Shown one piece after another: positions 1 through 7,980 of a stretch of DNA of 15,779 nucleotides. This DNA is from Lachnospiraceae bacterium (GTDB lineage Bacteria; Bacillota; Clostridia; Lachnospirales; Lachnospiraceae). Numbering within the stretch: the stretch's first letter is position 1; each line of letters opens with the position of its first letter. The position numbers and the translations under genes are program-made. The stretch spans positions 1 to 15,779 of the forward strand of contig JAAUZS010000172.1 of assembly GCA_014804495.1 (NCBI GenBank), in the 5' to 3' direction. The notes beneath the pieces were generated by a model. That model was not told where the DNA came from, made no database searches, and saw only the letters and a list, made by a program, of their open reading frames with translations.

Positions 1-2
1 CA

Positions 3-20
3 GAAGAAGCAGAAGAGTGA
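3..20 (+). CDS. C-terminal tail of an upstream gene (partial)
   Basis: The first bases can be read as the last codons of a + strand gene ending EEAEE and a TGA at 18-20, followed six bases later by a rho-independent terminator. Another frame stays open to a TAG at 25-27, but that stop overlaps the terminator stem, so the acidic-tail frame is preferred. Only five residues are visible, so nothing can be said about function. Confidence 0.4.
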   Translation, partial: EEAEE

Positions 21-25
21 TTTAT

Positions 26-52
26 AGCCTTGTCAACAGCAAGGCTTTTTTT
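26..52 (+). terminator. Rho-independent terminator of the upstream gene
   Basis: A perfect 7-bp stem (AGCCTTG at 26-32, CAAGGCT at 40-46) with a 7-nt loop is followed by a run of Ts to position 52. It reads in the + direction and so ends the gene whose tail enters the window. Confidence 0.85.
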
Positions 53-58
53 ATCTAA

Positions 59-93
59 TAAAAAATACCCTGTCAGAAAATCCTGACGGGGTA
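59..93 (-). terminator. Rho-independent terminator of the CAP-domain gene
   Basis: An 11-bp stem with one G-T pair (66-76 against 83-93, loop 77-82) is followed, on the minus strand, by a run of Ts (A60-A65 on +). It lies 15 bp beyond the stop codon of the minus-strand CAP gene. It is back to back with the + strand terminator at 26-52, so the two convergent units are insulated. Confidence 0.85.
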
Positions 94-107
94 CAACTAT
101 ATTTTCT

Positions 108-743
108 TTAGTTGATGCCAAACAACTGGACGGCGGTATCGCCCTGCTCTGTGCATGAGGTTCCTATGCCTATTGTGGTGTACTGGGGATTTAAGATATT
201 TTCTTTATGTCCTTCTGAATCCATCCAGTGTGCCAAGAACTCTGCTCCAGTAGCGTGTGGACCTCTTGCAATGTTTTCACCGTAAATCAGGTCTGAAAGA
301 ATATAACACTTTGTGTCATCGTTTCTTACATGACTAAAGTTTGTAATGATTTCATCTGCCCTTATGTTTGCGAACTCCGCAAGTTCGTTACTCCATTTTA
401 AAGGTTCAAGTCCTGCAATCTCTCTTTCAGCATTTGTCTGTTCAAAGATTTCCTTTGCAAGTCCTACACATAAATCAATGCTTGGCTCTTCTGCTGATTC
501 AGGCGCCTTGACAGCAGATTCCTCTTCATTTTTAGTTCTATCCCCGATGAATTTTCCCTCCAACTCAGGAATATTTTCAATACTCCCCGCCGCCTTCCCT
601 GTTTCTTCTCCTACACAGTCATTGCCTTCTGTGGCTTCACTTTTCAGAGCAAAACTGCAAACTGGCGTTTCATCACCTTCTGAGTTACTCCCAGAGAAGA
701 TAAGAACTATAAACAACAGTAATGTTACTTTTTTGATTTTCAT
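108..743 (-). CDS. Secreted CAP-domain (SCP/YkwD-like) protein
   Basis: A 211-residue exported protein. Residues 1-20 form a signal peptide (KIKK followed by a hydrophobic stretch ending near FSGSNS); no clear lipobox Cys is seen. Residues 25-93 are an acidic, Glu/Ser-rich linker. Residues 95-211 form a bacterial CAP domain: NAER near 104-107, FSHVR with His138, GENIA with Glu156, W173 followed by SEGHKENIL with His179, then IGIG and a C-terminal QLFGIN. The His/Glu/His set of the CAP cavity is present. The domain is close to the usual ~120-residue YkwD length. Bacterial CAP proteins are extracellular or wall-associated, and their biochemical role is mostly unknown. The start is supported by AAAGGAG ~10 bp upstream (complement of 754-760). 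It is monocistronic, with its own promoter and terminator. Confidence 0.88.
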   Translation of the reverse strand: MKIKKVTLLLFIVLIFSGSNSEGDETPVCSFALKSEATEGNDCVGEETGKAAGSIENIPELEGKFIGDRTKNEEESAVKAPESAEEPSIDLCVGLAKEIFEQTNAEREIAGLEPLKWSNELAEFANIRADEIITNFSHVRNDDTKCYILSDLIYGENIARGPHATGAEFLAHWMDSEGHKENILNPQYTTIGIGTSCTEQGDTAVQLFGIN

Positions 744-774
744 GGTGCATCATCTCCTTTCGTCCGATACATTA

Positions 775-804
775 ATTATATCTTGCAGTGTATATTATCT
801 CCAA
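775..804 (-). promoter_or_regulatory. SigA-type promoter of the CAP gene
   Basis: On the minus strand, a TATAAT -10 box (ATTATA at 775-780 on +) is preceded by TTGGAG (799-804) with an 18-bp spacer. The predicted transcript would start near 768 and carry a short leader to the AAAGGAG site and the ATG at 743. Confidence 0.6.
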
Positions 805-896
805 ATATTACTGTTTCTCTATTATCTCATATTCACCTTTCCCTTTCACTCTGATTACTAGCTTGTCCAACAAAATCCCTCTGTAACGTCGAATTA

Positions 897-1493
897 GTGG
901 TGGTTTCGGGGTACAGAAATCAGGGTTACAATTTTACCATAACCTCATCCACAGCCTATGACCAGAAATGGATTCGCGGCAGAAATACCTATGAAAATAT
1001 TGATAGACTGGTAGACAGCATTTTTTTGAACTATCTATCAAGACCGGGAGTCAGGCAGCCGATTTTCACCTCATACTGTGACGGCAGAAGAGTTACCTGC
1101 AACGGTCTTAGCCAGTGGGGCTCTAAGTATCTGGGAGACGAAGGGTATTCGGCAATTGAGATACTCAGGTATTATTACGGCAGCGATATGTATATTAATA
1201 CCGCAGTCAGTGTCTCCGGTGTGCCGTCTTCTTTTCCGGGATATAATCTGACAATTGGTTCGTCGGGTGATAAAGTCAGACAGCTCCAGCAGCAGCTCAA
1301 CCGGATTGCGCAGAATTACCCGGCTATTCCCAAGGTTACGGTGGATGGTATCTATGGTCAGGGAACGGCGGATGCCGTGCGCGTATTCCAGAAGGTCTTC
1401 GGACTACCGCAGAGCGGAATTACGGATTTCCCGACATGGTATGAAATTTCACGTATCTATGTAGGTGTAAGCCGTATAGCTGAACCCGGATAA
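897..1493 (+). pseudogene. 5'-truncated SpoIID-like/peptidoglycan-binding protein remnant
   Basis: The reading frame gives 198 residues. Residues 6-105 resemble the end of a SpoIID-like region (TSYCDGRR, then GLSQWGSKYLGDEGYSAIEIL and YYYG). Residues 117-186 are a peptidoglycan-binding type 1 domain (IGSSGDKVRQLQQQLN, VDGIYGQGTADAVRVFQ, GITDFPTWYEIS). Full-length Clostridia relatives, as I recall them, carry roughly 250 more N-terminal residues and a continuous SpoIID-like domain. Here family-like sequence begins abruptly at Tyr6 (about 912), the upstream frame hits a stop at 852-854, the only nearby start is a GTG at 897, and no ribosome binding site or promoter is visible. I therefore infer a decayed gene whose 5' part was deleted. 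The 3' end is intact, with its own terminator. Expression of a short PG-binding protein cannot be excluded. Confidence 0.75.
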
Positions 1494-1506
1494 TTTTTCA
1501 ATATGT

Positions 1507-1555
1507 AATACCAAAAGCGAAGGCTTAAGTAGTTGGACGCTTTTGGTATTTTTTT
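1507..1555 (+). terminator. Rho-independent terminator after the truncated peptidoglycan-binding gene
   Basis: A perfect 13-bp stem (AATACCAAAAGCG at 1507-1519, CGCTTTTGGTATT at 1538-1550) with an 18-nt loop runs into a T tract to 1555. It is a strong + strand terminator, retained although the gene before it has lost its 5' end. Confidence 0.9.
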
Positions 1556-1566
1556 AATATAAAGTA

Positions 1567-1595
1567 TTGATTTCCTATATCTGGTATTGTATAAT
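1567..1595 (+). promoter_or_regulatory. SigA-type promoter of the four-repeat secreted protein
   Basis: TTGATT at 1567-1572 and a perfect TATAAT at 1590-1595 are separated by exactly 17 bp. The predicted start near 1602 falls inside the first copy of the downstream TTTACATAATG repeat, which would place that repeat array over the start site and untranslated leader. Confidence 0.7.
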
Positions 1596-1598
1596 AGA

Positions 1599-1700
1599 TT
1601 TACATAATGACTTTACATAATGTAGGTACATAATACAAATAAGTGTTACATTTGCAATTGGTTAGAGAATGTTGCATTTACATAATGTATTTACATAATA
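1599..1700 (+). repeat. 13-bp-register TTTACATAATG repeat array (candidate operator)
   Basis: Clear units start at 1599, 1612, 1625 (variant GGTACATAATA), 1677 and 1690. Adjacent units are 13 bp apart, and the two groups are separated by 78 bp, six times 13. The intervening stretch (1638-1676) keeps only weak resemblance. At 1614-1624 and 1679-1689 the unit completes an 11-bp perfect dyad, TACAT-A-ATGTA. The array lies between the -10 box and the AAAGGAGG site (1722-1729). I infer a multi-site operator or a leader RNA element; the binding factor is unknown. Confidence 0.7.
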
Positions 1701-1740
1701 TGACGAAAACTTATTTGACTTAAAGGAGGCAAAAATTAAA

Positions 1741-2817
1741 ATGAAAAAACTTATGAGCGTAAAACTATGGCTTACAATCTGCTTTGTATTAGGCATGATG
1801 ATGATGCCGAACAATCAACTGAAAGCAGAAGCAGCAGATATTATAGCTACGGTACATGGAACCGTGTCCAGTAAAACAACGAATGACCTGTTATATCTTT
1901 CTACTCCTGAGGGAATGATGAATATTAAGCTGGATAGTAATACAGAAGTCACCGGGATTAAGCTTCTGCTCCCAAACAGCAGCGTATATGTTGCTGTAAC
2001 ATATGGCAATGACGGATATCTTCATGCGGCTAAGCTTTATAAGGAAGAGCCAAAACAGGCAGTTACAATTGATACAGCGCATCCTGTTACCGTTTCGGGA
2101 ACAATAAGTTCGAAGTCTACTGATGAAATGCTTTATTTTAATACATCCGGTGGTGAGATGCATATCAAATTAGATGACACTACTAAGATAAATGGTGGAG
2201 TGATTATACTTGTAAATAAGACATACAATATTACTTGTGCACGAGGCTCAGATGCACAGATGCATGCAATCAGTATTGATTATCCGAATTCAAATACAGC
2301 GATAACAAGCAATATAACGAGCAGTACAGGAAATTCACCGATGCCGGCGGCCGCTGTGACAGCACAAACTACGGTGGTTACAGGTACGGTAGGCAACAAT
2401 ACGACGGAAAATATGTTATATCTTGCTACAAGCGGCGGAGAGATGAATATTGTAATTGATGCGAATACTGACTCCAGATTCGGTATGATTCTCACACCGG
2501 GTCGTTCGTTGACACTTTCTGTATACCGCGGTTCCGATGCATATATGCATGCGGCGATGATTGTAGGTACAAAGACAGCTTCATCGGCAGTACAGGTAGA
2601 CACCGCTGCTCCGATGACCGTGACCGGCACTGTAAGCAGCAAATCGACTGAGGATATAATGTATCTGAATACACCACAAGGTGAGATGCTGTTGAAGCTT
2701 GATGCGGTTTACAATGTCAGCAACTGTAAGGTTCTGATAAGCGGCAAACAGGTTACCGTAACGTGTGCACGAGGTTCTGATGCTTATTTACATGCCCTTA
2801 CTATTAAAGGAAATTAA
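1741..2817 (+). CDS. Secreted protein with four tandem beta-type repeats, function unknown
   Basis: A 358-residue exported protein. Residues 1-32 are a signal peptide (KK, then a hydrophobic segment with LGMMMM, cleavage likely at AEA-AD). The mature part consists of four related units at about 36-100, 115-180, 210-276 and 291-356. Each follows the pattern V.GTVSSKST.(D/E)(L/M)LY(L/F)(N/S/A)T..GEM.IKLD, a variable loop, then a hydrophobic strand and RGSDAY(L/M)HA. A Thr/Ser/Ala-rich linker (181-209) separates units 2 and 3. The strand-rich pattern suggests small beta-barrel or sandwich modules, perhaps binding a ligand or the cell wall; no family is recognised. The ATG is supported by AAAGGAGG 11 bp upstream. 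It is a single-gene unit with its own promoter, repeat-rich leader and terminator. Confidence 0.85.
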   Translation: MKKLMSVKLWLTICFVLGMMMMPNNQLKAEAADIIATVHGTVSSKTTNDLLYLSTPEGMMNIKLDSNTEVTGIKLLLPNSSVYVAVTYGNDGYLHAAKLYKEEPKQAVTIDTAHPVTVSGTISSKSTDEMLYFNTSGGEMHIKLDDTTKINGGVIILVNKTYNITCARGSDAQMHAISIDYPNSNTAITSNITSSTGNSPMPAAAVTAQTTVVTGTVGNNTTENMLYLATSGGEMNIVIDANTDSRFGMILTPGRSLTLSVYRGSDAYMHAAMIVGTKTASSAVQVDTAAPMTVTGTVSSKSTEDIMYLNTPQGEMLLKLDAVYNVSNCKVLISGKQVTVTCARGSDAYLHALTIKGN

Positions 2818-2840
2818 TCCGATATAAATATAAGAGATAT

Positions 2841-2879
2841 AACGCACCCTGTTGAACTTCGATAGGGTGCGTTCTTTTC
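2841..2879 (+). terminator. Rho-independent terminator of the four-repeat secreted protein gene
   Basis: A perfect 10-bp stem (AACGCACCCT at 2841-2850, AGGGTGCGTT at 2864-2873) with a 13-nt loop is followed by a T-rich tail. It lies 23 bp after the stop and separates this gene from the next transcription unit. Confidence 0.85.
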
Positions 2880-2880
2880 C

Positions 2881-2910
2881 TTGCAGATATACCATGTTAG
2901 ATGATATAAT
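2881..2910 (+). promoter_or_regulatory. Probable promoter of the four-gene unknown cluster
   Basis: A perfect TATAAT at 2905-2910 is preceded by TTGCAG at 2881-2886 with an 18-bp spacer. The -35 box is weak. It sits directly after the preceding terminator, and the predicted start near 2917 gives a leader of about 33 nt before the TTG start. Confidence 0.55.
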
Positions 2911-2949
2911 AAATAGATAAAATATTCAAATAAGGTATGGTAGTTCAAG

Positions 2950-5900
2950 TTGAAACAGATTATCCAAGAAATACTAGAAGGCAATTTCAAATCTGATAAT
3001 ATCTCACTGGATTTTTCATGTCCGCGCGTAGACATTGCTCTTAAGCCCGGAAGTATTGAAGAAGGATTTTTTACCATATATGCCACGGAAGGGACATTGA
3101 CCGAGGGGCATATTATTTCCTCGGACCTGCGTATGGAGTGCCTTACCACATCTTTTAACGGCAGTCAGGATGATATATACTACCGCGTCGATGCTTCTGA
3201 AATGAAAATCGGCGATGAAATAAAAGGCGTTTTTCATATCATATCAAATCAGGGGGAATACTATCTCCCTTTTTCCGTTACCGTCATAAAGGGTGCGGTT
3301 AAGTCTAGTATTGGCGATATCAGAAATCTGTTTCATTTTACGAACTTAGCGAAAAGCGAATGGCCGGAAGCCGTAAAATTATTCTACAGCGAAGAATTTG
3401 AACAAATATTTACCGGAAACGACAGACAGTATTATAATGCGTATAAGGGTCTTTCCGAAATTTATGGAAATGAACACAATGTAGAAGAATTTCTGCTGAC
3501 AATCAATAAAAAGAAGAGTGTGGAATTCATTCCTGAGGAAACTCAGATAGTGATAGAAAACCCTGAAGCCCTTGCGCGATATTCACTTGTCATTAATCGT
3601 AACGGCTGGGGATATACACATCTGCGTATCGAGACGGAAGGGGATTTTTTGAATATAGATGAGGAGGTTGTGTCAGACGACGACTTTCTTGGAAATTTGT
3701 ACAGGCTGTATTATTACATACTTGATGATAATCTTCATATCGGTAATAACTATGGCTGCATCAGATTAATCAGTTATGAACAGACAGTCTCCATTCCTGT
3801 CACTGTCGTTCATCGTGCGGAATCAGCGCGAAAGCTGCATGGAATATATAAAGAAAGGAAGCGCGTTGTCGTACAGTTGATGCAGCTTTATCAGAACTTC
3901 CGACTTAAAAAGATAAGTGCGAAGACTTGGATGGATGAGACCGGTAAACTGATAGACCGGCTTAAGGGATTATATGGTAAAGATATATCCACAGGCTTAT
4001 TCCAGGCACATCTTTATATAACCCAGGAGCGCTTCAATGAGGCAAGTTGGATTCTGGAACAGAATAAAGATGCAATAGTGGAAATGCGGGAAGATAAACC
4101 TGAAATCTGGTGTTATTATCTGTATCTTATGGCGCTATGCAGCAAAACAGAGGACGATACTGATGATGCTGCATCGAAAATTCTCCGTATTTACGAGAGA
4201 AACCGCGGTAACTGGCGGATTGCATGGATGCTTTTATTTATTGCGGATGAATATATTAAAAGCGCTTCCAGAAAATGGGCGCTGTTTGAAGAACTTTTTG
4301 CTAATAACTGCAACAGCCCGATACTCTATATGGAAGCATGGAATGTACTTAGTATGAATCCCGCCATTCTGCTAAAACTCGGTGAATTTGAACTGCAGAT
4401 ATTGAATTATGCTGCTAAAAATGATGTACTAAAAGATGATGTTGTCATACAGCTTATTTATCTTGCACAGAAGCAGAAGGGATTTTCGAGGATTCTATTT
4501 AATATTCTGGTTTCCTGCTATGATAAAAGACCGCAGAATGATATCCTTCAGGCAATCTGCACAATTCTTATTAAGGGAAATTTATATGGCGAAAAATATC
4601 TCAGATGGTATCGCGCCGGAGTAGAACAAAACCTGCGGATTACCCGCTTATATGAGTTTTATATGATGTCTCTTCCCTTAGACGGCAAGGAAACTCTGCC
4701 TAAGATGATATTGATGTATTTTTCTTATCAAAGTGATTTGAGTTATGAGATTACTGCGTATCTGTATGCGTATGTGTATAAACGCAAGGATGCGATACCG
4801 GATATTTATGTAAACTACCTTCCCGCTATGGAAAGTTTTGTCATTGAGCAGATAAAGCATGGAAGAATCAATAAACATCTGGCTTACCTATATCGGAATA
4901 TCCTTACACAGTCAATGGTAGACGAAGAGGTGGCTAAGGGATTATTATCACTGATATTTACTCAGGATATCGTAGTGGAAAGCGATATGGTGCGGCAAGT
5001 CATTCTGGTTTATCCATATGCTGCGGGACAGATGGCTTATCCTGTTACATCAGGCAGGGCTCAGGTACCGATTTATGATGAAAACTGTCAGATTATTTTG
5101 GAAGACGGTTATAGAAACCGTTATATATGCAGCGTTTCATATCATGTCGAGCGTTTGATTTCGGCAGGAAATCTTTTATCGCTTGCAGCGCCTTATATTA
5201 AGGAGCATCTTGGTTATGCTCTGAATGCATGTTTTGCGGGAAAGGATTCCATAGTCATACAGGAAGATAATGCAGAACAGTTCAGGCATCTTGCCGATAC
5301 TGATTTTCTTGTGAGTGCAATCCGTCAGGAAATCAGGATTAAGCTTGTGAATTTTTATTATGAAAAAGACCGCATGTGGGAGTTGGATGAATATCTTATG
5401 TCCTTAAAGCTTGATGATATTGCCCTAAGCGACAGAAAGGAAATAGTGCGTCTGATGGTTCTTCGCGGAATGTATGAAGAAGCTTATGGGTGGGTTTTGC
5501 GTATCGGACCCTATGGGATAGACGCCAAAACGCTTGTGAAAATGTTCAGCAGACTGTTAGCGGAAGACGAACCGGAAGAAAATGCTTTTATGACAGACAC
5601 TCTCCATTATGTTGTGAAAAGGGGAAAATATGATGAAAATGTCCTGAAATATCTGATTCGCTTTTTTAACGGAAGCACAAAGGATATGCGCGATATATGG
5701 AAGGCGGCGTGTGATTTCGGTGTGGAGCCTTATGAACTGAGCGAGCGTATTATAGTGCAGATGCTTTATACAGGCTCTCATATTGGAGAGAAGATGGATA
5801 TATTCGGCTCGTATATAAGAGCAGGCGGAAAAGATGAAGTGATTGCTGCATTTATATATCAGTGCTGCTATGATTATGTAATAAACGAAAAAATAACGGA

Positions 5901-6519
5901 GCCGTTTTTACTCCAGTGCATACTGAATATGCATAAGGAAAATGCCGCTTTGCATTTGGTGTGCAAGTTGGCATATTTGAAATATTATGCGGAGAATAAG
6001 AATGAAATTTCAGAAGATACCAAAGTTATAATAAGAGAATTTATACAAGAATTGCTGTCGCATCAGATTGTGCTGCCGCTTTTCAAGGAATATCAGGGGT
6101 ATCTTCCTGCATTGGATATATTACAGGACAAGTCCATTCTGGAATACAGGGCTAAACCCGGCCATCGTGCCACGATACACTACCTGATTCAGAAAGAGGA
6201 CAGCACAGGGCAGGAATATTGTAGGGAAAATATGAAAGATATGTTTGCAGGTATCTGCGTGAAAGAATTTATTCTGTTTTTTGGAGAGCGGCTGCAATAT
6301 TATATTACGGAAGAGGTTGACGGCAGGGAGCAGGTGACCGAAAGCGGTATGATAAACAGAAGCGAAATCGGGGATGCGGTTCATGAGAGCAGCAGGTTTA
6401 ATATGCTGAATGACATAATGATCGGAAAGACGCTGCAGGATTATGATACCGTAGATAAATTATTAGCGGAGTATTATAAGAAAGATTTTATGGCGGACAG
6501 GCTGTTTAAGGCTATCTGA
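2950..6519 (+). CDS. Giant beta/helical-repeat protein, probable DUF5717 family
   Basis: A 1189-residue protein of unknown function; the sequence and its neighbour recall the Lachnospiraceae DUF5717 family (from memory, not searched). Residues 1-116 look like a beta-sandwich module (IEEGFFTIYATEGTLTEG, then YYLPFSVTVIKG). A helical linker follows, then a second beta module at about 188-288 ending SIPVTVVHR. Residues 291-1189 are almost wholly helical, with repeated aromatic/Leu-rich pairs such as AYLYRNIL and YEEAYGWVLRIG, suggesting TPR/HEAT-like repeats. No signal peptide or membrane segment is seen, so it is probably cytoplasmic. The TTG start is chosen because the KQIIQEILEGNFK region matches how the family begins as I recall it; the next in-frame ATG is ~60 residues in. 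The ribosome binding site (AAGGTATGG) is poor. It heads the cluster and is 46 bp from the next gene. Confidence 0.72.
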   Translation: MKQIIQEILEGNFKSDNISLDFSCPRVDIALKPGSIEEGFFTIYATEGTLTEGHIISSDLRMECLTTSFNGSQDDIYYRVDASEMKIGDEIKGVFHIISNQGEYYLPFSVTVIKGAVKSSIGDIRNLFHFTNLAKSEWPEAVKLFYSEEFEQIFTGNDRQYYNAYKGLSEIYGNEHNVEEFLLTINKKKSVEFIPEETQIVIENPEALARYSLVINRNGWGYTHLRIETEGDFLNIDEEVVSDDDFLGNLYRLYYYILDDNLHIGNNYGCIRLISYEQTVSIPVTVVHRAESARKLHGIYKERKRVVVQLMQLYQNFRLKKISAKTWMDETGKLIDRLKGLYGKDISTGLFQAHLYITQERFNEASWILEQNKDAIVEMREDKPEIWCYYLYLMALCSKTEDDTDDAASKILRIYERNRGNWRIAWMLLFIADEYIKSASRKWALFEELFANNCNSPILYMEAWNVLSMNPAILLKLGEFELQILNYAAKNDVLKDDVVIQLIYLAQKQKGFSRILFNILVSCYDKRPQNDILQAICTILIKGNLYGEKYLRWYRAGVEQNLRITRLYEFYMMSLPLDGKETLPKMILMYFSYQSDLSYEITAYLYAYVYKRKDAIPDIYVNYLPAMESFVIEQIKHGRINKHLAYLYRNILTQSMVDEEVAKGLLSLIFTQDIVVESDMVRQVILVYPYAAGQMAYPVTSGRAQVPIYDENCQIILEDGYRNRYICSVSYHVERLISAGNLLSLAAPYIKEHLGYALNACFAGKDSIVIQEDNAEQFRHLADTDFLVSAIRQEIRIKLVNFYYEKDRMWELDEYLMSLKLDDIALSDRKEIVRLMVLRGMYEEAYGWVLRIGPYGIDAKTLVKMFSRLLAEDEPEENAFMTDTLHYVVKRGKYDENVLKYLIRFFNGSTKDMRDIWKAACDFGVEPYELSERIIVQMLYTGSHIGEKMDIFGSYIRAGGKDEVIAAFIYQCCYDYVINEKITEPFLLQCILNMHKENAALHLVCKLAYLKYYAENKNEISEDTKVIIREFIQELLSHQIVLPLFKEYQGYLPALDILQDKSILEYRAKPGHRATIHYLIQKEDSTGQEYCRENMKDMFAGICVKEFILFFGERLQYYITEEVDGREQVTESGMINRSEIGDAVHESSRFNMLNDIMIGKTLQDYDTVDKLLAEYYKKDFMADRLFKAI

Positions 6520-6565
6520 ATGAATTAAATTATGCAGGAATCTTGGGAAGGGAGCAGGGAATTTT

Positions 6566-7888
6566 ATGTTCTTTGACAGGAAAACAGACGGAAAAGTGCA
6601 TAATGGCAGTATTCTTGCAGGCTATGACTTGGGAAATGATTTTTCACAGATAAGCTACTGTGTATATGGAGAAGACTCTAAAGAACCGGTCGAAAGCGTT
6701 GCGACTGTCGTAGGAACGAAACAGTACAATATCCCTACGGCGTTATGTAAACGAAAAGGAGTAAATCAGTGGCTGTATGGCAGGGATGCCATTAGGGCAG
6801 GTCAGGAAGAAGGGAGCCTGATTATCAATCTGGTTGAGCTTGCCAGAAAGGGTGAAATGATTGAAATAGAAGAAGAGTCTTATGACCCTGTCGCCCTCCT
6901 GACATTATTTATTAAAAGAAGCCTTGCGCTTATGAGTTTCGTGACAACGTCGGAAAATATAGATGCATTCATGTTTACGGTAGATGTGCTGGATGACAGG
7001 ATGGTGGAGATATTATCGCAGGCAGCGGCGAACCTGAATCTTAAGACTTCGCATATTTATTTCCAAAGCCATACGGAGAGTTTTTACTATTTCGTACTGC
7101 ACCAGCCTGAAGAACTGTGGAAATACCAGGTGCTTGCCTGCGAGCATAACGGCATGCGGCTTAAGACGTACAGAATGGAACGTAATAAAAGAACAACACC
7201 GATAGTAGTGCTGATAGAGGAACAGATATACGGGACACTGACTCTTCCTGACGAGCAGGAAGAAGAGGAAATAAAGGAAGATGCTTACGCGGCAGCAGAT
7301 GAGAAATTCTGTAATATTCTTAAGAAGCAGTGTACAGACAGAATCGTATCCTCAGCTTATCTTTTGGGAGACGGATTTAAGAATGAGTGGGCTAAGGAAT
7401 CCCTGCGCTTTCTATGCCGGAACCGAAGGGTTTTTCAGGGTAATAATCTTTTCTGTAAGGGCGCGTGCTTCGCGTTGCTTGAGAGGTTCGAGCCCAGTAA
7501 AGAGGGGAAGGAACATATTTTCTTAGGACCCGATAAGCTAAAGTCTAACGTGGGAATGAATGTGTTCAGGCGAGGAAAAGAATCCTATTATGCGCTGTTA
7601 GATGCGGGGGAAAACTGGTACGAGGTGCATAAAAGCTGTGAGATACTGCTTCCGGGAGAGGAAAATACCCTTTCGTTCCTGATTACGCCGCTTACGGGAG
7701 AACGTGCGGGAATTCAGGAAATTGTTCTGGAGGACGCACCTGTGAGGGAAGGTGCATTCAGTAGATTTAAGATGGAAATCAGGATGATTTCTGCGGAGTG
7801 CGCGGAAATGAAGATAACGGATTTAGGATTCGGGGAGCTGTTTCCGGTTGGCGGTAAAATGTGGAAGAAACAGTTTGAAGTCACGTAG
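6566..7888 (+). CDS. Hsp70/actin-fold-like protein, probable DUF5716 family
   Basis: A 440-residue protein. GYDLGNDFSQIS (19-30) resembles the phosphate-1 loop of Hsp70/actin ATPases, and VVGTKQYNIPTALC (48-61) resembles the following beta-hairpin (Hsp70 TPSVV position). YLLGDGFKNEW (265-275) plus GNNLFCKGACFALLE (292-306) resembles the adenosine loop and the AVAKGAA helix. An acidic patch lies near 229-238. Residues 325-440 form a beta-rich C-terminal domain, not the peptide-binding domain of DnaK. The canonical DLGTT Thr pair is replaced (DLGND), so ATP hydrolysis is uncertain. I recall this as DUF5716, usually next to DUF5717. It has AAGGGAG about 11 bp upstream of the ATG. Partnership with the giant protein before it is inferred from adjacency. 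Confidence 0.72.
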   Translation: MFFDRKTDGKVHNGSILAGYDLGNDFSQISYCVYGEDSKEPVESVATVVGTKQYNIPTALCKRKGVNQWLYGRDAIRAGQEEGSLIINLVELARKGEMIEIEEESYDPVALLTLFIKRSLALMSFVTTSENIDAFMFTVDVLDDRMVEILSQAAANLNLKTSHIYFQSHTESFYYFVLHQPEELWKYQVLACEHNGMRLKTYRMERNKRTTPIVVLIEEQIYGTLTLPDEQEEEEIKEDAYAAADEKFCNILKKQCTDRIVSSAYLLGDGFKNEWAKESLRFLCRNRRVFQGNNLFCKGACFALLERFEPSKEGKEHIFLGPDKLKSNVGMNVFRRGKESYYALLDAGENWYEVHKSCEILLPGEENTLSFLITPLTGERAGIQEIVLEDAPVREGAFSRFKMEIRMISAECAEMKITDLGFGELFPVGGKMWKKQFEVT

Positions 7889-7907
7889 ATAATTTGTTAT
7901 TGAAGCT

Positions 7908-7980
7908 CATGAACTTATCCAAAGTCACGAACTTAGACAAAATAAACAAAAACAGCGCTCATCGCAAGCGTAATCGCGCC
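7908..7980 (+). repeat. Intergenic repeat copy A (half-palindrome)
   Basis: Positions 7924-7980 align without gaps to 10170-10226, about 50 of 57 bases identical, including GAACTTAGACAAAATAAAC and the core GCTCATCGCAAGCG. Copy A lacks the right-hand inverted arm that copy B has. A degenerate extra unit (CATGAACTTATCCAAA, 7908-7923) sits 18 bp upstream of the matching CACGAACTTAGACAAA at 7926-7941. It lies in the 188-bp gap between the second and third cluster genes. The rest of that gap holds an AT-rich stretch with a small TTGTA/TACAA dyad (about 7990-8006) and no confident promoter. Confidence 0.7.

Noticed and set aside
346..861. 171-residue + strand open frame opposite the CAP-domain gene
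   Set aside because: It is the antisense shadow of a convincing secreted CAP protein, has no ribosome binding site and no recognisable domain.
1599..1700. CRISPR array
   Set aside because: Units are about 11-13 bp, contiguous within groups and without unique spacers of regular length; no cas genes are present.
6566..7888. Calling the Hsp70-like protein DnaK/HscA
   Set aside because: At 440 residues it lacks the substrate-binding and lid domains and the canonical DLGTT motif; it is a different family.
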